From positions 248,001 to 312,000 of the forward strand of contig JAQFVV010006729.1 of NCBI GenBank assembly GCA_028023455.1: DNA of 64,000 nucleotides, written 5' to 3'. Every line of letters begins with the position of its first letter. Position 1 is the first letter of the stretch. The notes beneath the pieces were generated by a model. That model did no database searches. It worked only from the letters and a program-made list of their open reading frames with translations, and was not told the origin of the DNA. Positions 11,591 to 23,081 of this stretch are shown here, piece by piece. Made by a program: the position numbers and the translations under genes. Source of the DNA: Epiperipatus broadwayi. Taxonomy: Eukaryota; Onychophora; Udeonychophora; Euonychophora; Peripatidae.

Positions 11591-13105
11591 AAATTTTTTT
11601 TAGTTTTTATAAAATTTTTTATAAAATTATTTTAAAATTTATGTTTATAAACTCACCACTACCAAACACAACCAAATATTATTTTATATTAATTTGTTTT
11701 TATAAAAAAAACCAACCCCTCATAAAAAATTTTTATCCAAACACAAAACTACCTCAAAAATAACTGCATAAAGTATTGATCAAGTTCTTAATATTTTTTT
11801 GCTGATTACTTTTTGAAAAATATTCTATTTCTATGCAAGATTTTAATCCTCTTTTTTAACTTATTTCTCTCTCTATATATATATATATATATACACACAG
11901 AAAAATTAACATAGAAAAATTTTCTTTTTTTTTTTCTGATAAAAATTAAACATTTATTTAGTATAAAATATTTTAAATTTTGTTACATGATTATTTCATG
12001 CAAATAAATCTATTAAACAACTGGTTCATCTTATAGATAATGTGAAAAAAAATAATTATTTTCAATATATATATTGAACCAGGTCCCTCTGAATAAAGTT
12101 TATTCTTTCTAAGTTTAAATACCTTTTAATATATAATCTTTTGTCTTTTGGCTTCAACACTATGGGGACAGACTGTCTTTTCAAGCAGAGGGGAGAATAC
12201 TATTGATAGCATAATAATCAACGATATCCCTGGCCAGATTGTGCTACACAAAGCACAACATGATCGCATTTCTTGACCATGGCCCACCTTGACCACTGGA
12301 ATCAAACCTTTGCCATTCAAAGCCTTTTAGATTTATTTTTAGACATTTATCATTTTAACTTATTTTAATTTATAAAAAGGAAAGTGAGGTTTTTAAAATC
12401 TTTTTTTTCTTTTACATTTACAAAATTACATTTTAAATTTTACTTCTTAAATAATTATTTTTTTAACTATTTTTTCATTTCTTTTTCTTAATAAATTTGA
12501 TCATATATTTTTAAATTATGAAATATGTAATGCAGATATGTATGAGTTTTATATTAGTACTACCATTATTTAAATCTATGTGTTGTCCCTTCCCTCATTT
12601 TAAATCAATTTATTCATTTATTAAATGTTTTTTCTTCATCATTATTTTTTCTAATTAATAATATATTGTTTTAGTTTCTGGTATATTTTTTGCATTGTTT
12701 CTAAAAAGTTTTTCTTATAATTTTAGTTGCTGTTTATCAAAGTGTTTTCTAGTTAAATAATATGATAATTCCAAGCTTACTTCAATGCTTGAGTACTGCT
12801 GGTTTCTCAGTTTGATTCATAGACTGGATAAATGCATTATATTTAGAACAAATTCTTGTACTATTGGAAATGTTTTTCTTATTTGTTGTTGTGTTCAAAT
12901 GTTAGTTAAGATATGTTCTGGATTGACTTTTAGTAAAAAAAATTATTAAAAATTATTAAAATTTATTGTATAATCTTTAATGTACAGCAAAAAAAAAAAG
13001 CAAACAAAGAATTGTTTTGTAAATAGTTCCATGTTTCTTAGATATTTAGTTGGAAAGTTAGACATTTTTTAAATAAATAAATAATTTCTTTTTCTTTTTT
13101 TTTAG
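11591..13105. other. AT-rich sequence upstream of the kinase-like exon
   Basis: Apart from the possible SINE fragment at 12126-12345 and a short (TA)n at about 11874-11893, nothing is recognised. It is presumably intron of the gene whose exon starts at 13106, because a polypyrimidine tract and AG precede that exon. Confidence 0.45.
12126..12345 (-). mobile_element. Possible SINE-like fragment
   Basis: This island is richer in G and C than its surroundings. On the minus strand it reads GGTTTGATTCC (B-box-like), then GGTCAAGGTGGGCCATGG and GCGATCATG. The 64-codon open frame shows no protein family. A tRNA-derived SINE head with a conserved body is possible, but no A box or tail was found. Confidence 0.3.
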
Positions 13106-13274
13106 ATATTATTGAAAAAGTAAAAGGTGACCATATACCTCCTTTCAGGCCAGATATTAAAAAGATGGCATGCCCCCAGGAAGTATTAGATTTGATGGAA
13201 GAATGTTGGGATGAAGACTCTGCTTGCAGACCAACTTTTACTGATATTAAGCAAAAATTACGAAAAATAAACAA
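13106..13274 (+). CDS. Internal exon: C-terminal lobe of a receptor guanylate cyclase-type kinase homology domain
   Basis: The exon follows a strong polypyrimidine tract plus TTTAG (13101-13105) and ends before GTGAGC (13275-13280). It enters in phase with two bases of a split codon and leaves two bases over, with 55 full codons between. The peptide contains PPFRPDI, CPQEVLDLMEECWDED and CRPTFTDIKQKLRKIN. This is the end of a protein-kinase fold: helix G/H, the invariant Arg in the CRPTF motif, and a final IK..L..IN helix. In natriuretic-peptide-type and other receptor guanylate cyclases this segment lies just before the dimerisation helix and cyclase domain. The kinase homology domain in that family regulates the cyclase rather than phosphorylating. 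The catalytic lobe must lie in exons outside or unrecognised in this window. A Tyr-kinase-like origin is less likely, since the final IN and PPFRP fit the cyclase receptors best. The family call is from memory of motifs, not from a search. Confidence 0.75.
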
Positions 13275-13561
13275 GTGAGCAAATTCAAATTTTATTTAAA
13301 AAAGTTTAAAAAGTGTAATTAGTTAATTAATTGATATAATATAACACCACAAGTGAAATAATATTTATTGAATTAAGAAAAGATGGCTTCTATATTTTAA
13401 ATTGAAATGTCTAGTTATATTCCAATCTAGACTTCAATGATTTATTTAATGATTTCATATTTGAGTATTTGGCTTAAAAAAATAACAATGCCTTCTTGTA
13501 TAATAAACATCTAATAACATAGATAAATAGTATTTTATATAGATTTGAGCTACCAATCATT

Positions 13562-13571
13562 GTTTATATAT

Positions 13572-13632
<61 letters not shown>

Positions 13633-13646
13633 TATATATATATAAA
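13562..13646. repeat. (TA)n microsatellite
   Basis: About 85 bases of alternating TA with two short interruptions, inside the presumed intron. Confidence 0.9.
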
Positions 13647-16600
13647 GTACCAACTGAAATTTGATGTAAATTCAATATGTGGTGAAATGTCAAATATAAT
13701 TTTTTAAATTCTTAATTGGTTTTAATAGATAATGTATTAGCTTAAGAACATGGGAATAGGTTGCTATGGCAATGAAATATTTGAGCAAGAAATGTGTTAT
13801 TATTATTGCAACATAAGATTGTAAATTAGTTTTATTTATTTAAAATGCATATATAAATAATAAAGTTTATAGTTTTAATAAAATTATTTTATTATTATTA
13901 TATGTATTTTGATTATTAAATTTATGAATAATAGATTATAGACAATAAATATGAATAAATAAGGTCTGAAATGTGTTTCTTGTTATGTTTATATATGTAA
14001 TATTATGTTGAGAAGGTATATATAAAATATATATTTCCACTTCAGTATTGTGGGAATATAGTGTAAATTGTTTTAGTTTATGTTGAGTTAAAAAAGTATT
14101 ATTTGTGTTTTAAGTTGTGACTATTATTTTTTATATGTAATGATTATAAAATATTATTTTTTTATTATTATTATAAAAAAATTTAAGCATGGATCACATG
14201 GTGATTTTGATATTAAAGTGAATAAAGAATGTAACCTTGATTTTTGATGATGATTATGATTTCAATTGTAAGAGGTTATAAAAGGGATTGAAAGATTTCA
14301 ATTCATTCTCTGATGTCTTGACTTCTACATGTAAGTTCTTATACATAATTTTTTAATTGATTTTTAAAGTATGTACTTATTAACCATAAAAATGATCTAG
14401 TAAGAAGGTTTAATTTGTCTAGAAAAACTGGACAAGATTATCGAAAATTTGTTAAAGGAATAAGAAAGTAATTCATAGCTTTCAAATTTGTCTTAATATT
14501 TTCATACTAAAATGAATATCACTTATAAACAAAATGTGGTAATAATGGAATATAAAAGCTAACAACTTAATATTGTATATAGGAATTGTTTTCATCTGCT
14601 GATATAATTTTATAGTATCAATGGAGTGATTTAAGGAAGGATTTAAATCCGTTTACTTTTATAGCATATCATTATAAATGGAGATCAGAGTCTATTCATT
14701 TATAATATCATTATAATGTTAAATACCTGCTAAATGAAGGATAAAATTTTACATTTGAAAAATATTGGAATTAACAAAATACATATTGTTTTGGATAATT
14801 GTTTATGATACTTTTACATTATTGGGAATAATAAATATCATCAAATTATAGATCATGGTATAGATATTAAAACTGTTGAGTTATTTTGAAATGTCATATA
14901 GGAGAGTGATCATGTTATATGTTAATATGTATTTTTTATATATTTACTTGTTCAATATTTATAAATACAACTGATTACTATATATTAAGTTAGATAATTG
15001 TTTGTTTTATATATATGTATGTGTGAAATAAAAAGAATTAAGTTTAGTTTGAATTTGAATTTACATTTTAAATTTTAATATATTAATACTTTGATTTAAA
15101 GTATTATTCTTTTATTTATTAACTGCAAATTATTTTTGAATATACATCTATAAATATGTTAAACAATTAATTATTTTTTTATGAAGATTAATTAAAGAAA
15201 TGTCATTAACTTTTTTTTATTTCAAAGAGTATATATGTGCAACAACATTTTTCATTTTACATAAATATATTAAACATTATATAGATAAATTTTAATCTAT
15301 AAACGCTTATCTTATTAACATTAATTTCAATGGAGAATATATTTCATGATATTTAATTGGAGTATACGTTTCAAATGTTTATTGTCTATTTGACATTTAT
15401 TTTTATATTTATTGTTTAATAAATTTTAAAATTCAATTAAAACAAATAACCTTTTTCAGTTGTCATTCAATTAATAATGCAAACCTATTGGCTAATAATA
15501 TTTTGTCAGATAATAGTCAAGTATTAATTTACACCATATAGTTCATAATAAATAATCATAAAATAATCCAGAAATTAAGTATTGGATTGGTGTTTCTACA
15601 ATTACATATTATTTTCTTTATATTATATTATCTTTTAAACCATATTTTTATATGGTAACAAATTAATTAATTTGGTATTGCTAGATATTTAATAAATAAT
15701 CAGAAGATTGTCATAGTTCTTTTATTAGTTATATGTAACAGTTATTTTAGGGTAGAAATTTATATTTGAGTTAGTTTGATAGTTTATAAAGTAAAAATAT
15801 ATTAATTATTTAGGATAAATAAAGGCAATTATAATTGGATGCCTATATATTTTTATAAACAATTAATGGATGTATGCTATAGTAATTTAATATTTAGTTG
15901 TAAAGATAGTAATGTTATATTATAAAATTGGTAATAGCATATACTGAATTTTTATTTAAATTCTATTAAATAGAATGATTTATTTTGATTAAATTTAAAG
16001 CTCATTATGAATTGTAAATTTAGTTTAAATACTAAGCTTTGATATTAACATTTGCTGCATATGTATACAATAAATCACAACATTCTTCCTTTGGCAAGCT
16101 ATGAGTATGAAATTTTAAATACTAAATCTTGAAAGTGCTAAGCAGGCATATTAAACATTATAGGATAATTACACCTTCACTAACACATGCAAAAAAATCG
16201 CATATTTATAATTACAATTTAGAGTTTAGTAACTTAACTTTATCGATTTAAAAGATAATTCATTGTAATTTGTTAATAGTATTTGTATAAGTACTGAATA
16301 AGAATCTTTCATTAATTTTATGTCATCATGATTGGATATTATAATTTGTAAGGTTATTTGAGGTGTTAGCTTTCATTTTATAGTATTATAAGTTGGTGAG
16401 ATATGATAGATTAATCGATCTTGGGTATTGTATTATATCATAGTTTTGTATTGTAGATCTTTTATTCTATTATAATTTGATGTTGTAAATTTATACGGTT
16501 TTAAAATATAAAATTTTATATATTTTATTAATAATAGATTAATATGCATAAATTTGTAAATTAACAAAGCTTATCATTATTAAGTATTTCATTACATTAC

Positions 16601-17644
16601 AATTGGTTCATCCAATAAGGGCATATTACTGTTTTTGAGATATTAGTGCCTCATTATTACTGTCTTTATTTTAATTTTCATTAAAACTATTTTTATTTTA
16701 TTTGGTTATAATTAATGATCATCTATTGAATTATGTTTTACTTTGTTACAATTAGTCTTTTAAAATTTACAAATTATACTAATGTTTTCTATTTCTTATC
16801 CTTATCATTTTCATTCTGTTACAAATGGTTTTGAAATTTGTAGGGCATTGTAAGGGCATTCTCCTCATTCATTCATGATTCAGTTTTATTCTGTTCGAAT
16901 ATATATAATCTTCATAATTTATATTATTATTCCCTTGTGTTTTAGCAACCAATAAATTCTATATGATTGCTAAATATATAGAGTAAAAATAAATGTATTT
17001 AATAAAATTATTTTAAAAAAGTAATAAAGATGAGTTTGATCAATAGAAATAGTGAATAAGTTATAATTATTGTGCATCTTGAACTGACAAAGCAGGTATT
17101 TTTATGGAACTTTTTAACCCACTTAGGAGCAGTAATTAACATGAATTATTCTATAGTGATGTGTATTGTAAACGTGAATAACCACAGCCACTGAAAGATT
17201 ATTGATCATCGAAATCAGCCCCAAGATGGGTCTAACTAGAATAAATAAAATGTATTATTGCTCCTAAAAATATATGTAAAACGTTCCACTTGTTTATAAT
17301 ACAATCCACAAGTAGTAGAACAGGAAAATTAAACAACATGTAAAAAAATACTTATTTTTTAAAACATGTTGAAATATGAACTAAATAATTTATCTTTATG
17401 ACCTCAAAATTAAGATTTCAGAACTCTAAACAGATATAATTTTAAGAATAGGCTGAAATTTTTGAAAATAATGATAAATAAGATAATCAACTATTTGTGA
17501 TGAAAAAGAAAGTTAGTAAAAGAAAATCATATATTGCCTTTCAAACACAAACATCCTTAGATACAAGAGTACAAATTATACTTTTTAAAACACCTAATTG
17601 TTAAATTATTTAATACAATATTAAGCAATCCAGTAAAAAGTTTA
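13647..17644. other. AT-rich presumed intronic sequence
   Basis: No exon or element was recognised. A short less AT-rich patch near 17140-17240 (CAGCCCCAAGATGGG) has no assignable function. Confidence 0.4.
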
Positions 17645-19305
17645 TGTCGTAAAATCATATTTTTCCATTGAATGTATTTGTTTTAATAATTTTTCATTTC
17701 GTTCTAAAAATTTAATTAATTACATTATAACATCACAAGATAAATTTTACAGATACAGATGATAATATCTTTACAGCTAGTTATTATTTTTTACTACTCC
17801 TAAGTAGTTGTTTCAATTAAAGACACTCTCTTAATAGTGTGACCAGGCAAAACAATAAAATTTCAATTAGAAATATAAGATTATCGTAAGAAATATGTTA
17901 TTCCTTAAAGTGAATAAATAGTTCCAATCACCTTTTACCAACATTAATTTTTTTATCCATCACATGGTAATTAAAAAATATTTACTCTTCTTAAAAAAAT
18001 TTCATTAATGTCAATATCTTTTAGTTCTCATGTTATAATTTCAGCTATTGTAAAAATATCTGCATGTTCCATTTTATTTTTTAAAAGAATTTTCTGGAAA
18101 AGGTTATTTCAGTTAAGCTAACAGTCCATTTTTTAATGTATGAAAAACAAGACTTATAAAATGTCACAACTTTTTTAAAGAAATTTTTATTTTGTACCTG
18201 GATTAGATTCTTTCACACTTAAAACTTTAGGGTAGGAAATATTCTTGAAATCTCATCTCATCTTGTACAGCAACATTATTTAAAATAATTGTAACTTCTG
18301 TGACTGAAATATTGTCAGATTTTATTTTTGTTTGACTTTGTAAAAAAATGCATGCCTGACTATGTACAAACTTGTTATAGAAAAAAATTTCCATTATTTT
18401 AGGACATTTATCCAAACTCATGAAATATGATCAAAATGATTTGCATAATTTGAGAATGTGCTCTATTGCTAGTATTTAAAGCATTTTACCTTACTTTTGG
18501 ATAACATAATTTTTTTATATTCAATAATAGTATCTTTATAAAATTGTTAAATTTGCCACACAACCTGTAAAATAGATAAAATATAAATATATAGTTATTA
18601 TAATATTTACATCAATTAACATAAACTGGAAGTTATAATTTATATGCATTGCAGCCAATTCCTAATTTATTTCTCTTCAATAATTCATAATTTTATATAT
18701 TAATTATTGCTATCCTTCTACTTGTATTCTCCAAAATTCATATTCATTTTATCTGTTGACAGTGCCATAGTTTCGAGATTAAGTTTATTTTTATTGATGA
18801 CTCAAAATAAGTACTTTGACAAAATTTCCATGATAACTGTATCTCAATACATTCTAAATGCTTTTAATTGAATGCTATTTCTAACATCAAAATATATTAT
18901 TAATATTGGATATAATCTGATAAAATGAAAGAAATAACATATTTTGCAAATCTTAAAATTTTGCATTAAATTGAAAAGTCAGCACTATCTTGTACTTAAT
19001 TCTTATACAAGAAAATTGAGGATTATAATTTTTTTCAATAATTTATATCTCTAAAACTGTGGTTACAAGCAAAAGTACTTTCATAATAGCTAATCATTTT
19101 TCAGTTAATCAAAAATTTGTAAGTTTGAAAAATTCTATTACTTTAGATATTGATAGCTGCTGCATCAAAGTGTTGTTTATGTTTATTTGTATTGATATGC
19201 TTTGTCATAACAGATCTTTCAGTCACTGCTATGAAAAGTCTGCTCTACAAATTGTCCATTTCACAATTGAATCATTGTTTTTTTCTATATTGATATGAAA
19301 TGAAA
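17645..19305 (-). pseudogene. hAT-superfamily transposase relic
   Basis: The minus strand, read from 19305 to 17645, keeps ordered pieces of a hAT-type transposase across many frameshifts and stops. N-terminal pieces near 19250-19090 read KWTICRADFS, then LMQQLSISKVIEFFKL (a zinc-binding-like start). Mid-protein pieces near 18750 read DKMNMNFGEYK, where the family has a D-x-x-x-x-N-FGG-type segment. At 18421-18227 there is SLDKCPKIMEIFF, then FLQSQTKIKSDNISVTEV. The C-terminal dimerisation region survives around 17850-17650 as NLSCDVIM, LIKFLERNEKLLKQIHS and MEKYDF. In this family the protein excises and reinserts DNA elements with 8-bp target duplications. Here it cannot be functional. It could equally be a decayed domesticated hAT-like gene. 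Terminal repeats were not identified. Confidence 0.6.
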
Positions 19306-20789
19306 CACTTTTTAAATTTACATTAAAGTGATTTTTTTATTTGTCTTAACCCCTCAAGTCTTAAAACATGTAATAAATAATTTTTTAGTTAAATATTGAA
19401 AAAAATATAAAATATATGTATTTAAGTTAGCTATTTTTTATTATAAAAACTTTATTAATAACAAAATATATACAAATATTAATACATTTATAAGAGAATA
19501 AACTTATGTTGCATGGGCAAAAGTTTGATAAAACTACAACTGTAATGGAAGATAACCTGTTTAATTTCATTGATATGCAATCCAAATTTGAAGAGTGTCA
19601 TATTATAATATAATCAAAATAACTAAATAAAAAAAATCTAGATCATTATTTTCCATGTGAAATATAAAGTGTTAAAGGTAATAAAGTTTAATCTATGAGA
19701 GAGCATTACTGAGGTATTGCAAAATTTTGGTCATGATATTCTTGAGTAAAATTTGAGAGGGTATAGGTATGAGTTGAATCATTCCTTATTATTTATTTTA
19801 TTTCTTACTGCCAAATATGGAGCTGTTCACCAGCACATGTTTCTTAGTGCTTGAATAATTACTGATGCATTATAGGGTTGAAAGTATTTTATATATTTTT
19901 TTCAGTAATTGCTTGAAGTTGATTGTATGCTTATGAAACATGAATAGGCATAGATATAAGAAGTCTGGGAAGATTTGTCAACAATACCAAATAATCAAAA
20001 CATAATTGAATTAAATGAGTTTTGAAAAACAGATGCTAAGTATGTAGTAAAGCCATCAGATTCTATCATTATTTTTTATACATCAATAATTCAAACAGTT
20101 TGATTTTTATTTTTATTTTTTACCGATTCTATAAATTGATATATTGTAAAAATATTATTAGATGATCTTAATAGAGACACATTATTTGTTTTCACAGTCT
20201 TCACTTGATTTGTCTACTTTTTGAATTTTCGGCATGACAATAATTAAATATAATTAAATAAAACTTCTAATACAAAAAAAATAAATTCATAAGCACTTAC
20301 CTTTTTTAAAAGAACAAATTTAAATAATTATCATGGATAAATAAAGAATATACACTCAGCAACAATATGAAAAAAAAAATGAAAAAAAACAGGGAAAACC
20401 CAAACTCATACTTCCATCTAGCAAATAGTCTTGAAATGTGTAATAGTGTAATCCAGTGAGGTGGCATTTAAATTATTGAAAGTAAAAAAAATAAAATTAC
20501 ACTCAAAAGAAGTACAAAGGAGTACAACCAAGTAGAAAGAAGTACTTTTGAAATACATGTGTCAAAGATGTATAATTATTTAAAAATATATAAAATTCCC
20601 AAAAGAAATATAATTGGTCTTAGAAAACTGCTAAACCGTATTAATTTTGTGAATATTAAGAAATAAAATCCAAGATTAAGTTCAAGAAATAAAAGGGCAC
20701 ACAGACTTACCTAAAATTAAAAATAAGTATATTTTCAAATTTTCTACTTTGTATTCAACATAACAGACAATAAAGTAAAGGGTATTTAT
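19306..20789. other. AT-rich sequence flanking hAT and piggyBac relics
   Basis: Nothing is recognised. It may include undetected terminal parts of the hAT relic. Confidence 0.35.
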
Positions 20790-21691
20790 TCTTTAGCCAT
20801 GCACACTGCTTGATAGCATTGTATTATGTGAAAAATCACATAAAAATGCTGTTTACATGGCCAAATTACAGCCTATAGAACAGTTCTGTTCATATTAGCC
20901 ATTAGCAGGCCTATATTGTGTTTACATATAAATATTACAGCCTGCTGATGTGTTTCGTTTCGCTATGCAGAATGCGCACATTTCAGATATCACTACTGTA
21001 TCATGTGAGGGTGTATGAAATTCAATTGACCATAACTCTTGTAATCTGCATTTGAAGTAATGATCTTACACCCTACATGACATAGTATTACTTAGTAATA
21101 ATTGTAAGCCCATAGCCATGCTTCTCTACACAGCTTGCAAGGTAAAAAATTGTATAAGGGTAGTGACAAGCACAATTTGACAGAATTCATGCAAAAAGGC
21201 ATGTTTGTGGAAGAACAACTATGAGACAAATGAAATGGTTGAGGTTGCACATTGTTTTGTAAATAATAAGCTTGGTTTGCTCAGATTAGTGCATCTATTG
21301 GATGATCCTTTGGATCATCAAAAACATTGGGTACCAGGCCCTGCACAATCCAGCACTACATGCTGACATTTATAATGTAATTGGAAAATGCAATTAATGC
21401 ATTTCAGTAAAAGGTAATGCTTACATTTTTAAAAATAATGTTTGTTCGTAAATTCCATTATGTAAAGCACTCCTTTAAAAAGTTGTAAAAAGGTGTTTTT
21501 TATTTATTTATTTATTTTCCCGATTTCACTTGAAAATTGTTTTAAAAAAATGCCTTATAAAGTTTAAAAATTAGAAATTAAAAGTAAAAGATGCAACATT
21601 AAGTAATCCAAAAAAGATGGCTCAGTAACATCACATTTTATGTGATTTTGCAAATAAACAATGGCATCAAGTGGCATGCATGGCTAAAGGA
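20790..21691 (+). mobile_element. piggyBac-like element relic (~900 bp)
   Basis: The ends are inverted repeats. The left end is CTTTAGCCATGCACACTGCT at 20791. The right end, on the complement, is CCTTTAGCCATGCATGCCAC ending at 21690. The right flank carries ATTAA (21691-21695) and the left flank a degenerate TTATT, consistent with the TTAA target of piggyBac elements, whose ends commonly begin CCYTTAGC-like. Both sides then share ATCACATAAAATG-type subterminal sequence. An internal stretch around 21120-21340 gives broken frames with HWVPGPAQS, weakly like a piggyBac transposase C-terminus. The element is internally deleted and degenerate. Confidence 0.45.
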
Positions 21692-22612
21692 TTAAAACCA
21701 AGTAAAGTAATAAGTCAGATAATAGCAATTGGTGGTTAAAATTTTCCAAAGAAACAACTTCAAATGCTACTAACATTGAACAATTAGTGGAAACAAAAAG
21801 TAATTTTAATGCTCAAGTATAAACTGATTCACAAATACATAGAAATAAAAAAAAATCTCAAAGATATATTTAAAATTAGCTTTTGGCGAAAATTATACCG
21901 TTATGCATATCAGTTATTAGTAAAATAAAGAAAACTATACAAGTTGAAGTTATCAGAAAAGACAGATAAAATCATTTCCATCTTGTAATGGAATAAAAAT
22001 TGTACCATAATATCAAATAATGTTATCATATAATACAAGTATATGATTTGGGCATAAACCAGATATTGGTATGCTAATTAGAGACCCAAAATGAAAACTT
22101 AATATGCAAATAATCTATTAATAGCAATGATATTCTCTGCTTCTAGTCATCAATAGCAGCCATAAATAACAAATCATTTGTAATGAATCAAAGATAATAA
22201 AAAAATCCAAATAATAATCTCAAATCTAATCAACAGTCATTTTATGACTAGATTTAAATGGGTCACATACTCATATATATATATATATTATGAAGATAAA
22301 ATCAGCATTAAACAATTGTTAATCATAAAAAATATATACTAAATTTCTGTATATAGATAAATGTGAATAATAAAACTAAGCATATATTATTTGCTATAAA
22401 ATGTGCTGGAATTAATTGCTGATCATCATCATTATCTTCATGACTATCTGGTAATATGCATATATGGCCATAAATACAATAGTCATCATAGATAATATAA
22501 ATTACACGTTTGGACTTTAAACTATAGAGAATTATATAGAAGCCACAAACACACACAATATATATATATATAGAGAGTGACCAAATTCTGTTTTATCTAA
22601 AACTAGTTTCTT
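21692..22612. other. AT-rich sequence with short (TA)n tracts
   Basis: There are short TA tracts near 22275 and 22560. No gene was recognised, and the minus frame 22323-22556 shows no family features. Confidence 0.4.
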
Positions 22613-22735
22613 GGTCACGTTGTCAAGCGTTGTTAGCCGAGAGGACATCGCAGCAGCCTTGCAAGCAAGTAGTTGGTTGCAGACGGTCATGGGTTCGCGT
22701 CCCAGCCGATGCTATGACATATGAAAAAAAAAAAA
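22613..22735 (+). mobile_element. tRNA-derived SINE
   Basis: A GC-richer 110-bp block contains an A-box-like TAGCCGAGAGG (22634-22644) and a near-perfect B box GGTTCGCGTCC (22692-22702). The B box sits inside a T-arm-like hairpin TGGG-TTCGCGT-CCCA. The block ends CAGCCGATGCTATGACATAT followed by GAAAAAAAAAAAA. RNA polymerase III boxes plus an A-rich tail are the SINE signature. An inverted copy of only the last ~30 bases occurs at 23049-23081, which shows that the 3' end defines the repeat. The acceptor stem does not pair, so it is not a working tRNA gene. Confidence 0.7.
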
Positions 22736-23048
22736 TGTTAGAGTAAAAATCACAAAATATTTTAAAATGATATTTTTAAATAATGATTAATAAATTAATT
22801 AATTAATAATAATGAAAAATAAACATTTGATAAATATTTTCCAGTAATACCAACAGATTATATTTGATTCTGACTTTTAATAAGTTAGATTGATAACAAA
22901 ACAATAAATACTTAAATTGTGATTTACAGATTTACATAAAGTATAAATAGTTTCTAGAATTTAAATATTTTGACTTTTTAAACAAAATAAATCTTGATCA
23001 CCACCCACTAACTCCTTTATTTCAGTAATAAGATTTTTTAACATTTTG

Positions 23049-23081
23049 GTTTTTTTTCATATATCATAGCATCGGCTGGAG
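23049..23081 (-). mobile_element. 5'-truncated SINE 3' end
   Basis: The minus strand reads CCAGCCGATGCTATGATATA followed by TGAAAAAAAA, matching the tail of the SINE at 22613-22735 in opposite orientation. Only the terminal ~30 bases are present. Confidence 0.65.

Noticed and set aside
22613-22735. Functional tRNA gene
   Set aside because: Only the T-arm folds well. The A-rich tail and truncated inverted copy show a SINE.
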